This document shows positions 38,972 through 48,257 of a stretch of DNA of 64,000 bases, one piece after another. Below the pieces are notes generated by a model, which was not told where the DNA came from, ran no database searches, and saw nothing but the letters and a program-made list of their open reading frames with translations. The position numbers and the translations under genes were made by a program. The first letter of the stretch is position 1. The number at the start of each line of letters is the position of its first letter. This stretch comes from Paenibacillus sp. FJAT-26967 (lineage in GTDB: Bacteria; Bacillota; Bacilli; Paenibacillales; NBRC-103111), in assembly GCF_001541095.1 (NCBI RefSeq), contig NZ_LMXH01000001.1:610665-674664 (forward strand). Reading direction: 5' to 3'.

Positions 38972-40549
38972 ATGAAAGGAAAACGTCTCACATTAACTGC
39001 AGTCGCCGCCGCACTTGCGGTCAGCACAGCTGCTTGTACAAAGGAACCGGCTCCAGCCGCTTCCAGTGATCCCAAAGCAAGCGGATCGAACACCAAGTAT
39101 ACCATTACAGCGCTGGATTTCCGGTATGGCGATCCGCCTCCGAACAGTTCTCCCGGACTTAACATGATTAATGAGCGCTTCAACATCGATTACAAGATTA
39201 CGTATGTTCCGAATACGGCTTATGATGAGAAAATCAATGCGACCTTCGCTTCCGGGGAAATTCCCGATATGGTCGGTTTTATGTCCACAGACTTGAAAAA
39301 CCGGTATGCCAAATTTGCCAAGCAGGGCGCTTTCCTTCCCTTAGACGATTACATCAAAGACCAGCCGACGCTGAAGCTGGTTCCGGACTTCGTCTGGGAT
39401 TCCATGCGGGTTAACGGCAAAATCTATGCGATTCCGCAGTATTCTCCGAAGTATCAGACGGTGACCGTTATCCGCAAAGACTGGCTTGATGCGGTGGGGA
39501 TGAAGGTTCCTACCAATTATGAGGAGCTTAAGCAGGTAGCCATTGCCTTTACGAAGAAGGACCCCGATAAGAACGGCAAAGCCGATACGTATGGAGTCGC
39601 CATGGGGCTTGATATCAACCCTAACTTCAACCAGGGCCCGTACTGGGACCCCGATGCCTGGTACCACAAGAACGCTTCCGGTGAGTTTATTCCGGGCTTG
39701 ATCGGACCGGGACGCAAGGAAACGGTTCAAATGATGGCGGATTTATATAAAGAAGGGGCCATTACGAAGGATTACGCGATTCTGAACTGGGCCGATACGA
39801 ATAAAGAATTTTACTCGGGCAAAGCCGGCATCTTCATCGGTACTCCGCGCGGGATGTCTCAAGCTTATATGGACGGTTTGCTCAAAATTCAGCCTAACGC
39901 GCAGTTCGTTCATCTGGAGCCGTTCAAAGATGCTTACGGCAATGAAGGGTTGCAGGCGGGAGCGGGCTACAATGGCATGGTCGTTCTGAACGCCAAACTG
40001 GCCAAAGAGCCGGATAAGCTGAAGAAAGTGCTGGAGCTGCACGAATTTGGCCGTAAGTTCTATGCGGATGCGGACAAGAACGAGAAGAATGCGGATTTTG
40101 ACTGGTGGTCCGGTAAAGCAGGCACAGGCTATAACATGGAGAACGGCGTAGCTGTGAATACCAAGAACTTCGCTTCAGACGGTCTGGCTCCATCGACTTA
40201 TTTTGTAGACAATACGGGCTGGGCGCCTAAAGATACGGATGTGAACTATTCCCTCACGTATCAGACGAAGCCGCTGGTGGATCTCGTAAAAGGCATCGAA
40301 GATATGTATAAAAAGACGAAGCTCTACGCGAACCCGATCAACGGCCTGGAATCTGCAGCAGATGTATCCAAAGGCCCTGAGCTCAAAAAATACGTCATGA
40401 ATGAACAAGTGAAAATGATTGCCGGTAATCGCCCGGTATCCGATTGGGATAAGCTTGTACAGGAATATATGGATCGTGGCGGCAAAGAGATTGTCAAAGA
40501 ATACAACGCGAATATCAAAGTGAAAGATCCGAAAGAATTGTTCAAGTAA
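38972..40549 (+). CDS. Extracellular sugar-binding lipoprotein
   Basis: 525 residues. ATG at 38972 follows GGGGGGT and gives a clean lipoprotein signal (MKGKRLTLTAV...STAAC, lipobox cysteine at 22), whereas the longer frame from 38945 does not. Length and motifs (NTAYDEKINATFASGEIPD, DPDKNGKADTYG) fit the large LipO/YtcQ family of oligosaccharide-binding proteins that serve LplB/LplC permeases. Ligand unknown. Confidence 0.93.
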   Translation: MKGKRLTLTAVAAALAVSTAACTKEPAPAASSDPKASGSNTKYTITALDFRYGDPPPNSSPGLNMINERFNIDYKITYVPNTAYDEKINATFASGEIPDMVGFMSTDLKNRYAKFAKQGAFLPLDDYIKDQPTLKLVPDFVWDSMRVNGKIYAIPQYSPKYQTVTVIRKDWLDAVGMKVPTNYEELKQVAIAFTKKDPDKNGKADTYGVAMGLDINPNFNQGPYWDPDAWYHKNASGEFIPGLIGPGRKETVQMMADLYKEGAITKDYAILNWADTNKEFYSGKAGIFIGTPRGMSQAYMDGLLKIQPNAQFVHLEPFKDAYGNEGLQAGAGYNGMVVLNAKLAKEPDKLKKVLELHEFGRKFYADADKNEKNADFDWWSGKAGTGYNMENGVAVNTKNFASDGLAPSTYFVDNTGWAPKDTDVNYSLTYQTKPLVDLVKGIEDMYKKTKLYANPINGLESAADVSKGPELKKYVMNEQVKMIAGNRPVSDWDKLVQEYMDRGGKEIVKEYNANIKVKDPKELFK

Positions 40550-40558
40550 ATCTGGTCG

Positions 40559-40590
40559 AAGGGGGCAGCACCTTGCCCCTTTTCTTTTTT
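40559..40590 (+). terminator. Intra-operon terminator/attenuator
   Basis: AAGGGGGCA pairs with TGCCCCTT across a 6-base loop and is followed by TTCTTTTTT. It lies just before the RBS of the deacetylase-like gene and could lower expression of downstream genes relative to the transporter. Confidence 0.75.
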
Positions 40591-40604
40591 AGAAGGAGGA
40601 GTGA

Positions 40605-42326
40605 ATGATGGAACGCTTGGCGAAAATAGGGGTCTGGTTCCAGGAAGACTCCGCTATGAGAAGATGGCACGTTGGCCAAAATGTATTTGAGCGGTATCTG
40701 GAAGAAATTCTCGCCCATGCTGGAATTCCCTTTGAAATATTCGGAAATTGGGATGCGCTGGAGGATTATGCTCCTGATGTGCTGCTGGTCGCTCACAGCG
40801 ACGAACACGATAGAACTCTAGCGAAGCTGAGAGGATTTGTAGAGCAGGGAGGTACACTGATTTCCTATGCGGGTTTGAACCGGTTGGCAGGCACCCTGGG
40901 ATGCAGAGAATCCGTATGGAGGGAGGCGGTCTATGCGGAAATCCCGGATACAGGGACATCCGCGGACGGAATCGGGCTTCGTGCATTGGGTGCGAAGCCT
41001 TGGCAGCCCATAGATTCGAAGGAGAGTGAGCCGAAGCGTCAGAACTGCGGCGTCCTTCACAAGGAACATAAGGACGGTGAAGAGGCCGGGCCTGCTTACA
41101 TCGAATTTACTATTGGAAGCGGCAGACTGATTCGCTGGAATGTCAATATCCCCGAAACGGTCGTTATGCTCCAGCAGGGCAGCACGCCCGTTACCAGCGA
41201 CGGTCTGCCAGCCCCTGACGGTACAGGGAACCTGGACGAGGGCATTCTGAAGGCGGACGACCGCTGCGAGCTGAATTGGGTACTGGACCGCTCTGCGACC
41301 GAAACAGGAGCCGCGTACTATGGGGTTCCTTATGCGGATTTGTGGCGCGAAGTTCTGCTAGCGCAGCTGATCCGCGAGGCTGCTGCGCTGGGCCGTCCTA
41401 CCGCCTTTCTTGATTATTGGCCGGAGGGTATCCGGCAGGTTGCTATGATCTCGCATGACAGCGATCTCAATATTGATGAGTCTGCGATGATTACGATGGA
41501 TGTATTGAAAGAGTTCGGCGTCAAGTCGACCTGGTGCATGATAGAACCGGGTTATTCCCCGGAAGTGTACGACCGGGTTCATGCAGAGGGTCATGAACTG
41601 GCTTTCCACTTCAACGCGCTGGAAAAAGAAAAGGGAGTCTGGAGCGCAGAAGAATTCGAGCGTCAGCTGGCTTTTATCCGTTCCAGTACACAAGCTCCGG
41701 TTGTATCGAACAAGAACCATTACACCCGTTATGAAGGATGGGGCGATCTGTACCGCTGGTGTGAAGCAGGGGGAATCGAGAGCGACCAGACAAGGGGGCC
41801 GAGCAAAAAAGGCAACATCGGATTTCCGTTCGGTACGTGTCACCCGTATTATCCGGTTGCATGGGCGGACGAGCGCAACAGAATGTACAATGTGCTGGAA
41901 ATCGGTTTCCTGACGCAGGACCTGGATCACGCTACTTTGGCCGATCATTCCGTGATCCATCCTTTCCTGGAGCAGGTTAGCCGTGTGAGGGGCGTAGCGC
42001 ATTTCCTGTTCCATCAGGTTCATATTCTGCAGCAGCCGAAGGTTCGTGAAGCGCTGCGACAAGTAATCACAGAGGCGCAGAAGCGGGAGTTCCGGTTCTG
42101 GACAGGCGAGCAGATTACCCGATGGGAACAGTCGCGCCGTCAAGCACGCATGCGTGTAGATTCTGAAGGCAATCTATCACTGGACAATCTTCCTCCGGGA
42201 GCGGTCATCCGGGTTTCATTGCTTGAATCGGGAAGCGCCAGTAGAGCAGGAGTTGAAAGACGCTTTGGATATGATTGCCGGATCCACACGGCGCAGGGCG
42301 GTCTGCATGTGGAAACACAATCCTAA
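40605..42326 (+). CDS. NodB-like deacetylase-fold protein, cytoplasmic
   Basis: 573 residues, AAGGAGGA upstream; two adjacent ATG codons (40605, 40608). The N-terminal ~95 residues look like a GATase1/flavodoxin-like fold (YAPDVLLVAHS, GGTLISYAG). The C-terminal half resembles polysaccharide deacetylases: ISHDSDLN as the metal-binding HDxD motif, GHELAFHFN, NKNHYTRYEGW and a late FHQVH. No signal peptide, so it would act on imported sugar. Substrate and activity unproven; the motifs deviate from classic CE4 enzymes. Confidence 0.7.
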   Translation: MMERLAKIGVWFQEDSAMRRWHVGQNVFERYLEEILAHAGIPFEIFGNWDALEDYAPDVLLVAHSDEHDRTLAKLRGFVEQGGTLISYAGLNRLAGTLGCRESVWREAVYAEIPDTGTSADGIGLRALGAKPWQPIDSKESEPKRQNCGVLHKEHKDGEEAGPAYIEFTIGSGRLIRWNVNIPETVVMLQQGSTPVTSDGLPAPDGTGNLDEGILKADDRCELNWVLDRSATETGAAYYGVPYADLWREVLLAQLIREAAALGRPTAFLDYWPEGIRQVAMISHDSDLNIDESAMITMDVLKEFGVKSTWCMIEPGYSPEVYDRVHAEGHELAFHFNALEKEKGVWSAEEFERQLAFIRSSTQAPVVSNKNHYTRYEGWGDLYRWCEAGGIESDQTRGPSKKGNIGFPFGTCHPYYPVAWADERNRMYNVLEIGFLTQDLDHATLADHSVIHPFLEQVSRVRGVAHFLFHQVHILQQPKVREALRQVITEAQKREFRFWTGEQITRWEQSRRQARMRVDSEGNLSLDNLPPGAVIRVSLLESGSASRAGVERRFGYDCRIHTAQGGLHVETQS

Positions 42327-42341
42327 CGATGGGGTGACAGC

Positions 42342-43574
42342 ATGGAAGCATTAGCGGTAAACGGAGGCACGCCGGTCAAAACGACTCCTTTCGGCACCGG
42401 GAAAAGATTTGGCCTGGAAGAGGCAACGCAGCTGCTGGAAGCGCTGGAGCAGAACACCTTGTTTTACCATTTCGGGACGAAGGTGAAGCGGTTTTTAAGT
42501 GATTTTAATGAGATCTACGGAGTCAAATACAGTGTTGCAGCGTCATCCGGTACGGCGGCTCTGCATGTGGCGATGGGAGCTGCCGGGGTTACGGTCGGGG
42601 ACGAGGTTATTACGAGTCCGATTACGGATCAGGGGACTTTGATCGGAATCTTGTATCAGAATGCGATTCCGGTCTTTGCCGATCTGGAGCCTCATACGTA
42701 TAACATGGACCCACGGTCTATAGAAGCGAGGATCACACCGAAGACCAAAGCAATCGTTGTCGTCCATCTTGCAGGCAATCCTTGTGACATGGACCCGATC
42801 ATGAATATCGCCCGCAAGCATAAGCTGAAGGTGATTGAGGATTGCGCGCAAGCTTATTTGACCCGGTATAAAGGGAAGCTTGTAGGGACAATCGGGGATT
42901 ACGGCTGCTTCAGCACGAACGATTTCAAGCATATTTCGACGGGTGACGGGGGAATCGTAACGGTTAATTCCGGTGAAGAGGCGGACTATGAGACGACTCA
43001 TGCTTTTGCCGATAAAAATTACCGCCGGTTCGGTACGACTTTGCAGCGGGATCTGCACGTGGTAGCGCCGAATTACCGGATGACGGAGCTTCAGGGTGCT
43101 GTCGGAATCGCCCAGCTTAAGAAGCTGGAGTGGATCTGCTCGCAGCGACGGAGCTTCGGGGATAGGATCAGCGAAGGATTAGCCGGCTTGCCTGGTGTTA
43201 CTCCACCGCTCGTAGAGCCTGATAACGAATGCACGTACTGGTTCTACATGTTCCGGCTCGATGAGGATCTTCTTACCTGCAGCCGGGATGCTTTCTGTGA
43301 GGCACTGACAGCGGAGGGAATACCGAATCGGGCCGGGTATATTCCGGATGTGTGCTACATGCAGCCGCTTTTTCAGAACAAACAGGCCTACCAGGGAAGT
43401 CACTTTCCGTTCGAGTTGAGCGAAGCGACATATGAGCGCGGTCTATGTCCGAATGCGGAGCAGATTCTGAAGACGGCTGTTCAAATCCCTCTCAATGAGT
43501 TTTATTCAGATGCCGACATCGAGGACATTATCCGGGCAGTCCGCAAAGTTGCCGGCTTCTATCTCCAAGGATGA
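42342..43574 (+). CDS. DegT/DnrJ/EryC1/StrS PLP-dependent aminotransferase
   Basis: 410 residues, GGGGTGA upstream. Clear sugar-aminotransferase family: ASSGTAALHVAMGAAGV near the start, EDCAQAY, PLP lysine in NDFKHISTGDGG, and PNYRMTELQGAVG. These enzymes transaminate keto-sugars. In an uptake operon it more likely interconverts imported amino sugars than builds a secondary metabolite. Coupled to the next gene by an ATGA overlap. Confidence 0.92.
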   Translation: MEALAVNGGTPVKTTPFGTGKRFGLEEATQLLEALEQNTLFYHFGTKVKRFLSDFNEIYGVKYSVAASSGTAALHVAMGAAGVTVGDEVITSPITDQGTLIGILYQNAIPVFADLEPHTYNMDPRSIEARITPKTKAIVVVHLAGNPCDMDPIMNIARKHKLKVIEDCAQAYLTRYKGKLVGTIGDYGCFSTNDFKHISTGDGGIVTVNSGEEADYETTHAFADKNYRRFGTTLQRDLHVVAPNYRMTELQGAVGIAQLKKLEWICSQRRSFGDRISEGLAGLPGVTPPLVEPDNECTYWFYMFRLDEDLLTCSRDAFCEALTAEGIPNRAGYIPDVCYMQPLFQNKQAYQGSHFPFELSEATYERGLCPNAEQILKTAVQIPLNEFYSDADIEDIIRAVRKVAGFYLQG

Positions 43575-45460
43575 GACACGATGAACGCTTCGTTTGCCTG
43601 GGCTCTCCGGTACATGCAGACGAGACCAGGTCCGCAGCCGTATGCAGGGCGCCCTCCGGTGAGGAGCGCCTGGTCATTACGGCGAGGGGATATGTCCTTA
43701 TTGTGGATGCCGGAAGCGGGCATTGTACCCAGCTTGCCTTTCCGGAGGGGCATCTGGATTACCCGTTTGCCTGCATGAGCAGTGAATCCGGTCTGCTCTA
43801 CACGGGCGCCGGGCAAAAAATCATGGTGCTCGATCCGTTCCAGGAACGGTTCATTTACTGGGCGGAGCCTGCACCGGAAGAGGAAATCGTCGGCTTTTCC
43901 TTTGCCGAAGACGCGGCCGGACATGTTTACTTCACGACTTACCCGGGCTGTGAGTTGTTCCGGATGGATCCGGTATCCATGGCATGCACAAGGCTTACAC
44001 GGCTCCATACCCGGCAAAAATATGCCATGTCGCTTGCCGCCGGCAAAGACGGCTGGGTGTATGCGGGGATCGGTACTGCGGAAGCGGGGGTTGCCGCTTA
44101 CTGCCTCGCAGACGGCACGCTGCTCCACTTGCAGGGAGAGGGTCTCATGGAGACGGTACGCGGAAGCGGGCAGGTCCGGCTCGGCTCTGACGGGCACGTG
44201 TATGCGAGCCTGCCGACCCTGGGCGAAAGCGAGCCGGAAGGTACTTGCACTGCCAATTGGTTCCGCCTGCAGGACGGTAAAGCTGCAGCGCTTGCAGCGG
44301 AGAATACACCACCCGATGTCGCTTTTGTTTACAAGGGGACGGGCTATTACAAGCTGCATCGCGATCTGTCCGGCGGAAGAAGCGTTACCGGCTACCAGCT
44401 TGCAGACGGAGAGCTGGTCATCCGTGAGCCGGATGGGAGCCAGACTGTTGTGCCGCTGGCTTATCAAGGCAATGGGGCTGCACTTTCCCCGATGACCGGG
44501 GGGCCGGACGGAATGTTGTACGGGACCTCCAATCATCCGCTGCACTTATACCGGTATGACCCGCAGCGGCAGGATCTGGTCAATCTCGGCGGTAAGCTTG
44601 TGGAGAACGGCGGCGGCGGCAATATTTGCGCGTATGCCGTGCAGGGCCCGTATCTCGTCGGGGCGGCCTATGCCGGAGGGTTCGTGCACAGGCTGGACAC
44701 CCGGATGCCGCTTGAATCCGGAAGCAGTTCCGGGCGGAACCCGGTGCTGCTGCTTGCCGATGAGCGGATTCACCGGCCTCGCTGCGCTGTAGCGCATCCG
44801 GGCGGTGAACATGTACTCATTGGCGGCTTCCCCGGCTATGGAGCTGTAGGGGGCGGACTCGTGGAGCTGAATGTTCATCAAGAGACGTGGACCGTCTATG
44901 AGGATCATGATATCGTCCCCAATCAAAGTACGTTATGTCTTGGGACGCTAAGCTCCGGTGATGTGATAGGCGGCAGCAGTATCGAAACGCCTGGCGGAGC
45001 CGACCCTGCAGCTGAGGAAGCGGTTTTATACCGGCTCGACTGGCGGCAGCGCAGGGTGAGTGAGAGGTGGACTCCTGTACCGGGGGCGAGGGAAATTTCT
45101 CTGCTGCTTGTGGATGCGTACGACCGGGTCCATGCGCTTACGGCAGATTCGGTCTACTTCATCTTTGATCCTTCCCGCGGAATTGTATTGTATCAGCAGG
45201 ATTTATCGGAATGGGGCGGCATAGTGCGGCAGGGCCTCATTCTGATCCAAGATAGGCAAGGGCAGGAGCAGATCATCGGGCTTCTCAGCAGAGGGATCTT
45301 CAAGGTGCAGACGGATACGTTGAAACCGCAGCTGCTCTCCCTGCTGCCGGTTGAAGCAACCAGCGGATTAGCTTTCTTGGAGGGCCGGTTGTATTTTGGC
45401 TGTGGAAGCGAGTTGTGGAGCTATTTCATGGAGGAAGGAGACTGCAGTGATGAGCTATAA
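43571..45460 (+). CDS. Cytoplasmic beta-propeller protein
   Basis: 629 residues with no signal peptide. Repeating blade-like units (GPDGMLYGTSN...LYRYDP, LGSDGHVYASLP) suggest a 7-8-bladed propeller. The segment around IGGSSIETPGGADPAAEEAV aligns with YGGTSIHGGQGGAPKAAEAV in the propeller of the secreted SLH protein at 48258, so the two are homologous. Start at ATG 43571 overlapping the aminotransferase stop; the RBS is weak, so coupling is likely. No catalytic motif recognised; a lyase or sugar-binding role is possible. Confidence 0.8.
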   Translation: MRHDERFVCLGSPVHADETRSAAVCRAPSGEERLVITARGYVLIVDAGSGHCTQLAFPEGHLDYPFACMSSESGLLYTGAGQKIMVLDPFQERFIYWAEPAPEEEIVGFSFAEDAAGHVYFTTYPGCELFRMDPVSMACTRLTRLHTRQKYAMSLAAGKDGWVYAGIGTAEAGVAAYCLADGTLLHLQGEGLMETVRGSGQVRLGSDGHVYASLPTLGESEPEGTCTANWFRLQDGKAAALAAENTPPDVAFVYKGTGYYKLHRDLSGGRSVTGYQLADGELVIREPDGSQTVVPLAYQGNGAALSPMTGGPDGMLYGTSNHPLHLYRYDPQRQDLVNLGGKLVENGGGGNICAYAVQGPYLVGAAYAGGFVHRLDTRMPLESGSSSGRNPVLLLADERIHRPRCAVAHPGGEHVLIGGFPGYGAVGGGLVELNVHQETWTVYEDHDIVPNQSTLCLGTLSSGDVIGGSSIETPGGADPAAEEAVLYRLDWRQRRVSERWTPVPGAREISLLLVDAYDRVHALTADSVYFIFDPSRGIVLYQQDLSEWGGIVRQGLILIQDRQGQEQIIGLLSRGIFKVQTDTLKPQLLSLLPVEATSGLAFLEGRLYFGCGSELWSYFMEEGDCSDEL

Positions 45461-46487
45461 ACTTTCGGAGAGAACACTGGACACACTGCCGAGGCTTCTT
45501 GAAGGCATTGCAACAACCGAGCAATGGCAAGCCAAGCGCTCACGGATCCAGGCGCAGTGGCTGCAGCTGCTCGGGACGCCTCCGGCAGCCGAAGAATGCC
45601 CGCCGGATTACGATATTGTGATGGAGGAGCGAGGAGACGGCTGCCTCAGACGCGATATCCGCTATCAAACAGCGGATGGGGATCACGTTACCGCAACCCT
45701 GCTGCTGCCGGATTCATGCCTCACGGGTAAGAAACGGCATCCCGCCGTGCTGGCCCTCCATCCGACGGCTGAGGAAGGGCGGCTGGATACCGCTGCGCCG
45801 TCTGGACGCGAGAACCGGAGGTACGGTCTCGAACTCGCAGCTCGGGGTTACGTGGTGCTGGCACCGGATTCTATCACGTGCGGCAGCCGCATTTATCCGG
45901 GCTCGGAGGCGTTCCAGACCGCTCCATTCTACGAAGAGTACCCGGAATGGACCGCTGTAGGCAAGATGCTCCAGGATCACATGCGTGCCGTTGATCTGCT
46001 CAGCTCTCTGCCGGAGGTGGACGGGGGCCGGATCGGAGCCATTGGGCATTCTCTGGGAGGCTATAACGGCTGGTTTCTTGCCGGAATGGACCGGCGGATA
46101 AAGGCTGTTGCTTCCAGCTGCGGTTTCTCCATGTTTACAGGGGACCCCGATCCGAACCGTTGGGGGCAGCGGGACTGGTTTTCTCATCTGCCCGCACTGA
46201 CCGACAGCATCCGGGAAGACCGGATTCCATTCGAATGGCATGAAATCGCGGCTCTTGCGGCACCGACTCCGCTTTGGATGTGGAGCGGGCTCGGGGACAC
46301 TATTTTTCCGAACTGGCCGGCGATTGGCGCTGGAATGAATGATCTGGCAAGTGTGTATGAATTGCTCGGACGAGAAGGCGCGTATGAATTCTGGATGGGC
46401 CATGGGGGCCACGACTTTCCGGTCAAGGCCAGGTCGCTCGCTTATGATTTTCTGGATGAGCATTTGAAACAAGGGATGTCAGATTGA
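45450..46487 (+). CDS. Alpha/beta hydrolase (dienelactone hydrolase / esterase type)
   Basis: 345 residues from ATG 45450 (GAGGAAGGAG nine bases upstream), overlapping the propeller gene; a longer frame from 45396 lacks an RBS. Nucleophile elbow GHSLGG, Asp in SGLGDTIFP and His in GHGGHDFP form a complete triad. No signal peptide. Probably removes acyl esters from imported oligosaccharides, like acetylxylan-esterase relatives; substrate unknown. Confidence 0.85.
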   Translation: MSYKLSERTLDTLPRLLEGIATTEQWQAKRSRIQAQWLQLLGTPPAAEECPPDYDIVMEERGDGCLRRDIRYQTADGDHVTATLLLPDSCLTGKKRHPAVLALHPTAEEGRLDTAAPSGRENRRYGLELAARGYVVLAPDSITCGSRIYPGSEAFQTAPFYEEYPEWTAVGKMLQDHMRAVDLLSSLPEVDGGRIGAIGHSLGGYNGWFLAGMDRRIKAVASSCGFSMFTGDPDPNRWGQRDWFSHLPALTDSIREDRIPFEWHEIAALAAPTPLWMWSGLGDTIFPNWPAIGAGMNDLASVYELLGREGAYEFWMGHGGHDFPVKARSLAYDFLDEHLKQGMSD

Positions 46488-46503
46488 TGAGACCTGTTTA
46501 ATG

Positions 46504-46563
46504 TTGGTAACCTTAGGTCTCACATGGTATACTGTTGCTTAATCACTTGTATAGGAGCGGTAT
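46504..46563 (+). promoter_or_regulatory. gntR promoter and candidate autoregulatory operator
   Basis: TTGGTA (46504) and TATACT (46528) with 18-base spacing form a plausible promoter. ACTTGTATAGGAGCGGTAT at 46545-46563 matches the reverse complement of the 36425 motif at 15 of 19 positions and overlaps the RBS of the regulator gene. Confidence 0.5.
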
Positions 46564-46566
46564 ACA

Positions 46567-48003
46567 TTGTTGCGGAGAAGAAATAATTTTCAGGAAAGAT
46601 ACGACCATTTTCTCCAGGAATTACGGGATGAAATTGTCAGTGGAGCTCTTCAGCCGGGCGAGTATATCTTACCGGAGAATACGCTGAGCGCGAACTATCA
46701 AATAAGCCGTGTTTCGATTCGGAAGGCTTTGACGGAGCTTGTAGAAGAAGGATTAATTGAGAAAATTGCGGGCAAAGGGAACCGGGTGAAGCTGCCGGGA
46801 CCGGAACAGACACCTGTCACCTTGCGGCTGGCCTGGTTTTCCAGCTCTTATGAACTAGATATTGTACGCCGGATGATTCATAATTTTGAACGGCAGAATC
46901 CTTTTATCAAAGTGGAGCTTACGCTGCTTCCCGAAGATGGCTATACGGATACTTTGATCCGCATGATGGATCAGAAACAGGGACCGGATGTATTTATGAT
47001 GTCGGATCACCATTTCCGGGAATGGATTGAAACGGACCGGACAGGCGAGCTCGCCGGATACGTGCCCCCTCATTTGAACCCGGAGGAGACGAGTTACCCG
47101 CAGGTTTTTGATTTGTTTACCAATGACGGCAGGATGCTTGCCGCACCCTTTATTTTTTCACCTGTCGTGATTTGTTTCAATCGTTCGATCTTCAGGGAAA
47201 ACGGGCTGTCGGAGCAAACACCGCTCAAAGATTGGGACGACCTGCTTCGTGTAGCCAAGGCATGCACGAGGGATGCGAACGAGGATGGATTTACCGAACA
47301 TTACGGTTTCTGTTTTTCTTCCTCATCTAACCGCTGGCCGGTGTTTCTGCTGCAGAATGAAGGAGAGATTATGTCTTCCGATCATACCCGGTCTACTATG
47401 GCTAAAGAAGAAACGATTCAGGCGCTGGAGTTCTGTACATCCCTGATGTATAAGCACCACGTATCGCCGATATACTCGCACGGGAGCAGTCATCTGGCGG
47501 AGCGGCTGTTTATGAAGGAGCGGGTAGCCATGATTATGACCACCTATTACTTCATGAATGAGTTCCGGGACCATTCCATCGAGTGGGATGTGCTTCCCGT
47601 TCCGAAGCAGCGCAAACAAGCCACGCTTCTGCTTGGCGGCGGGCTTGCCGTGAATGCGGGCAGTCAGCATGTCCGCTCCGCTCAGCGTCTCGTTGATTAT
47701 ATGACGGGGACGGAGGCGCAGAATCTGCTCAAAACTTACGGCTGCACGATTCCTGCCCTTAAATCGGCGGCCGAGAACGATCAGCTGCTTAGTCCCGACA
47801 TTCATCCCCAGCATTATAACCGGTTTCTGGATGTGCTGCCTTACGCGGTGCCGCTTCGCAGCCTTCATCTCAAGCAGCGGGAAATTTCGATGCTGTTTGA
47901 CGAGCTGAGCTTGCTCTGGGCTTGTATGGAAAGTCCGGAAGAGACTTGCCGCAGAATTGAAGATAAATTTAATGAGAGTTTGATCGGACTGCCGCTTTCC
48001 TAA
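46567..48003 (+). CDS. GntR regulator fused to a solute-binding domain
   Basis: 478 residues, TTG start six bases after AGGAGCGG. Residues 1-75 are a GntR winged helix (LQPGEYILPENTLSANYQISRVSIRKAL, cited as positions ~27-54). Residues ~85-478 resemble an ABC sugar-binding protein of the extracellular type (NPFIKVELTLLPEDGYTD, GPDVFMMSDHHF, APFIFSPVVICFN, GGGLAVNAGSQ) but without a signal peptide, so the ligand domain is intracellular. It lies between the sugar-utilisation operon and the SLH gene, both preceded by the shared 19-nt motif. Inferred to sense the imported sugar. Confidence 0.88.
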   Translation: MLRRRNNFQERYDHFLQELRDEIVSGALQPGEYILPENTLSANYQISRVSIRKALTELVEEGLIEKIAGKGNRVKLPGPEQTPVTLRLAWFSSSYELDIVRRMIHNFERQNPFIKVELTLLPEDGYTDTLIRMMDQKQGPDVFMMSDHHFREWIETDRTGELAGYVPPHLNPEETSYPQVFDLFTNDGRMLAAPFIFSPVVICFNRSIFRENGLSEQTPLKDWDDLLRVAKACTRDANEDGFTEHYGFCFSSSSNRWPVFLLQNEGEIMSSDHTRSTMAKEETIQALEFCTSLMYKHHVSPIYSHGSSHLAERLFMKERVAMIMTTYYFMNEFRDHSIEWDVLPVPKQRKQATLLLGGGLAVNAGSQHVRSAQRLVDYMTGTEAQNLLKTYGCTIPALKSAAENDQLLSPDIHPQHYNRFLDVLPYAVPLRSLHLKQREISMLFDELSLLWACMESPEETCRRIEDKFNESLIGLPLS

Positions 48004-48021
48004 TGGAAAAGCGGTTTTTTT
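47992..48021 (+). terminator. Rho-independent terminator after gntR fusion gene
   Basis: CCGCTTTCC pairs with GGAAAAGCGG around the stop codon, followed by a T7 run. It closes the transporter-regulator block before the SLH promoter. Confidence 0.88.
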
Positions 48022-48075
48022 ATTTGGATCACGATCTAGGTGCGTTCGATTAAAGACAGATTATACTCGATAAAT

Positions 48076-48094
48076 ACCTGTATACATCCTGTAT
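48076..48094 (-). promoter_or_regulatory. Inverted copy of the 19-nt operator motif
   Basis: The reverse complement of 48076-48094 matches the 36425 site at 15 of 19 positions and contains GTATAC. It overlaps the likely -35 region of the SLH gene promoter (TATATT at 48113 as -10). Confidence 0.5.
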
Positions 48095-48130
48095 TTATTT
48101 AATTTTTTGTGCTATATTGTTTCTATTTAA

Positions 48131-48144
48131 TGAAAGTGCTTTCA
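48131..48144 (+). promoter_or_regulatory. cre-like box (CcpA) at SLH promoter
   Basis: TGAAAGTGCTTTCA differs from the cre consensus at one position. It sits just downstream of the putative -10, a usual position for CcpA roadblock repression. Confidence 0.6.
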
Positions 48145-48257
48145 TTTGCGTTATGCAGCTGATTCCAGGGTGCAAAACCAACCGGTAACGACACTGGTTG
48201 TCAGAAGGCCGGGTATCAGCGGGAAGATTTTAAGTCTATCACAGGGGAGGCTTTATC

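Noticed and set aside
41358..42143. 261-codon frame on the - strand
   Set aside because: Shadow of the deacetylase-like gene; no RBS and no domain.
43559..44545. 328-codon frame on the - strand
   Set aside because: Antisense to the propeller gene in high-GC DNA; no recognisable protein.
48150..48250. Riboswitch in the SLH leader
   Set aside because: Only one short imperfect hairpin; no conserved riboswitch core recognised.
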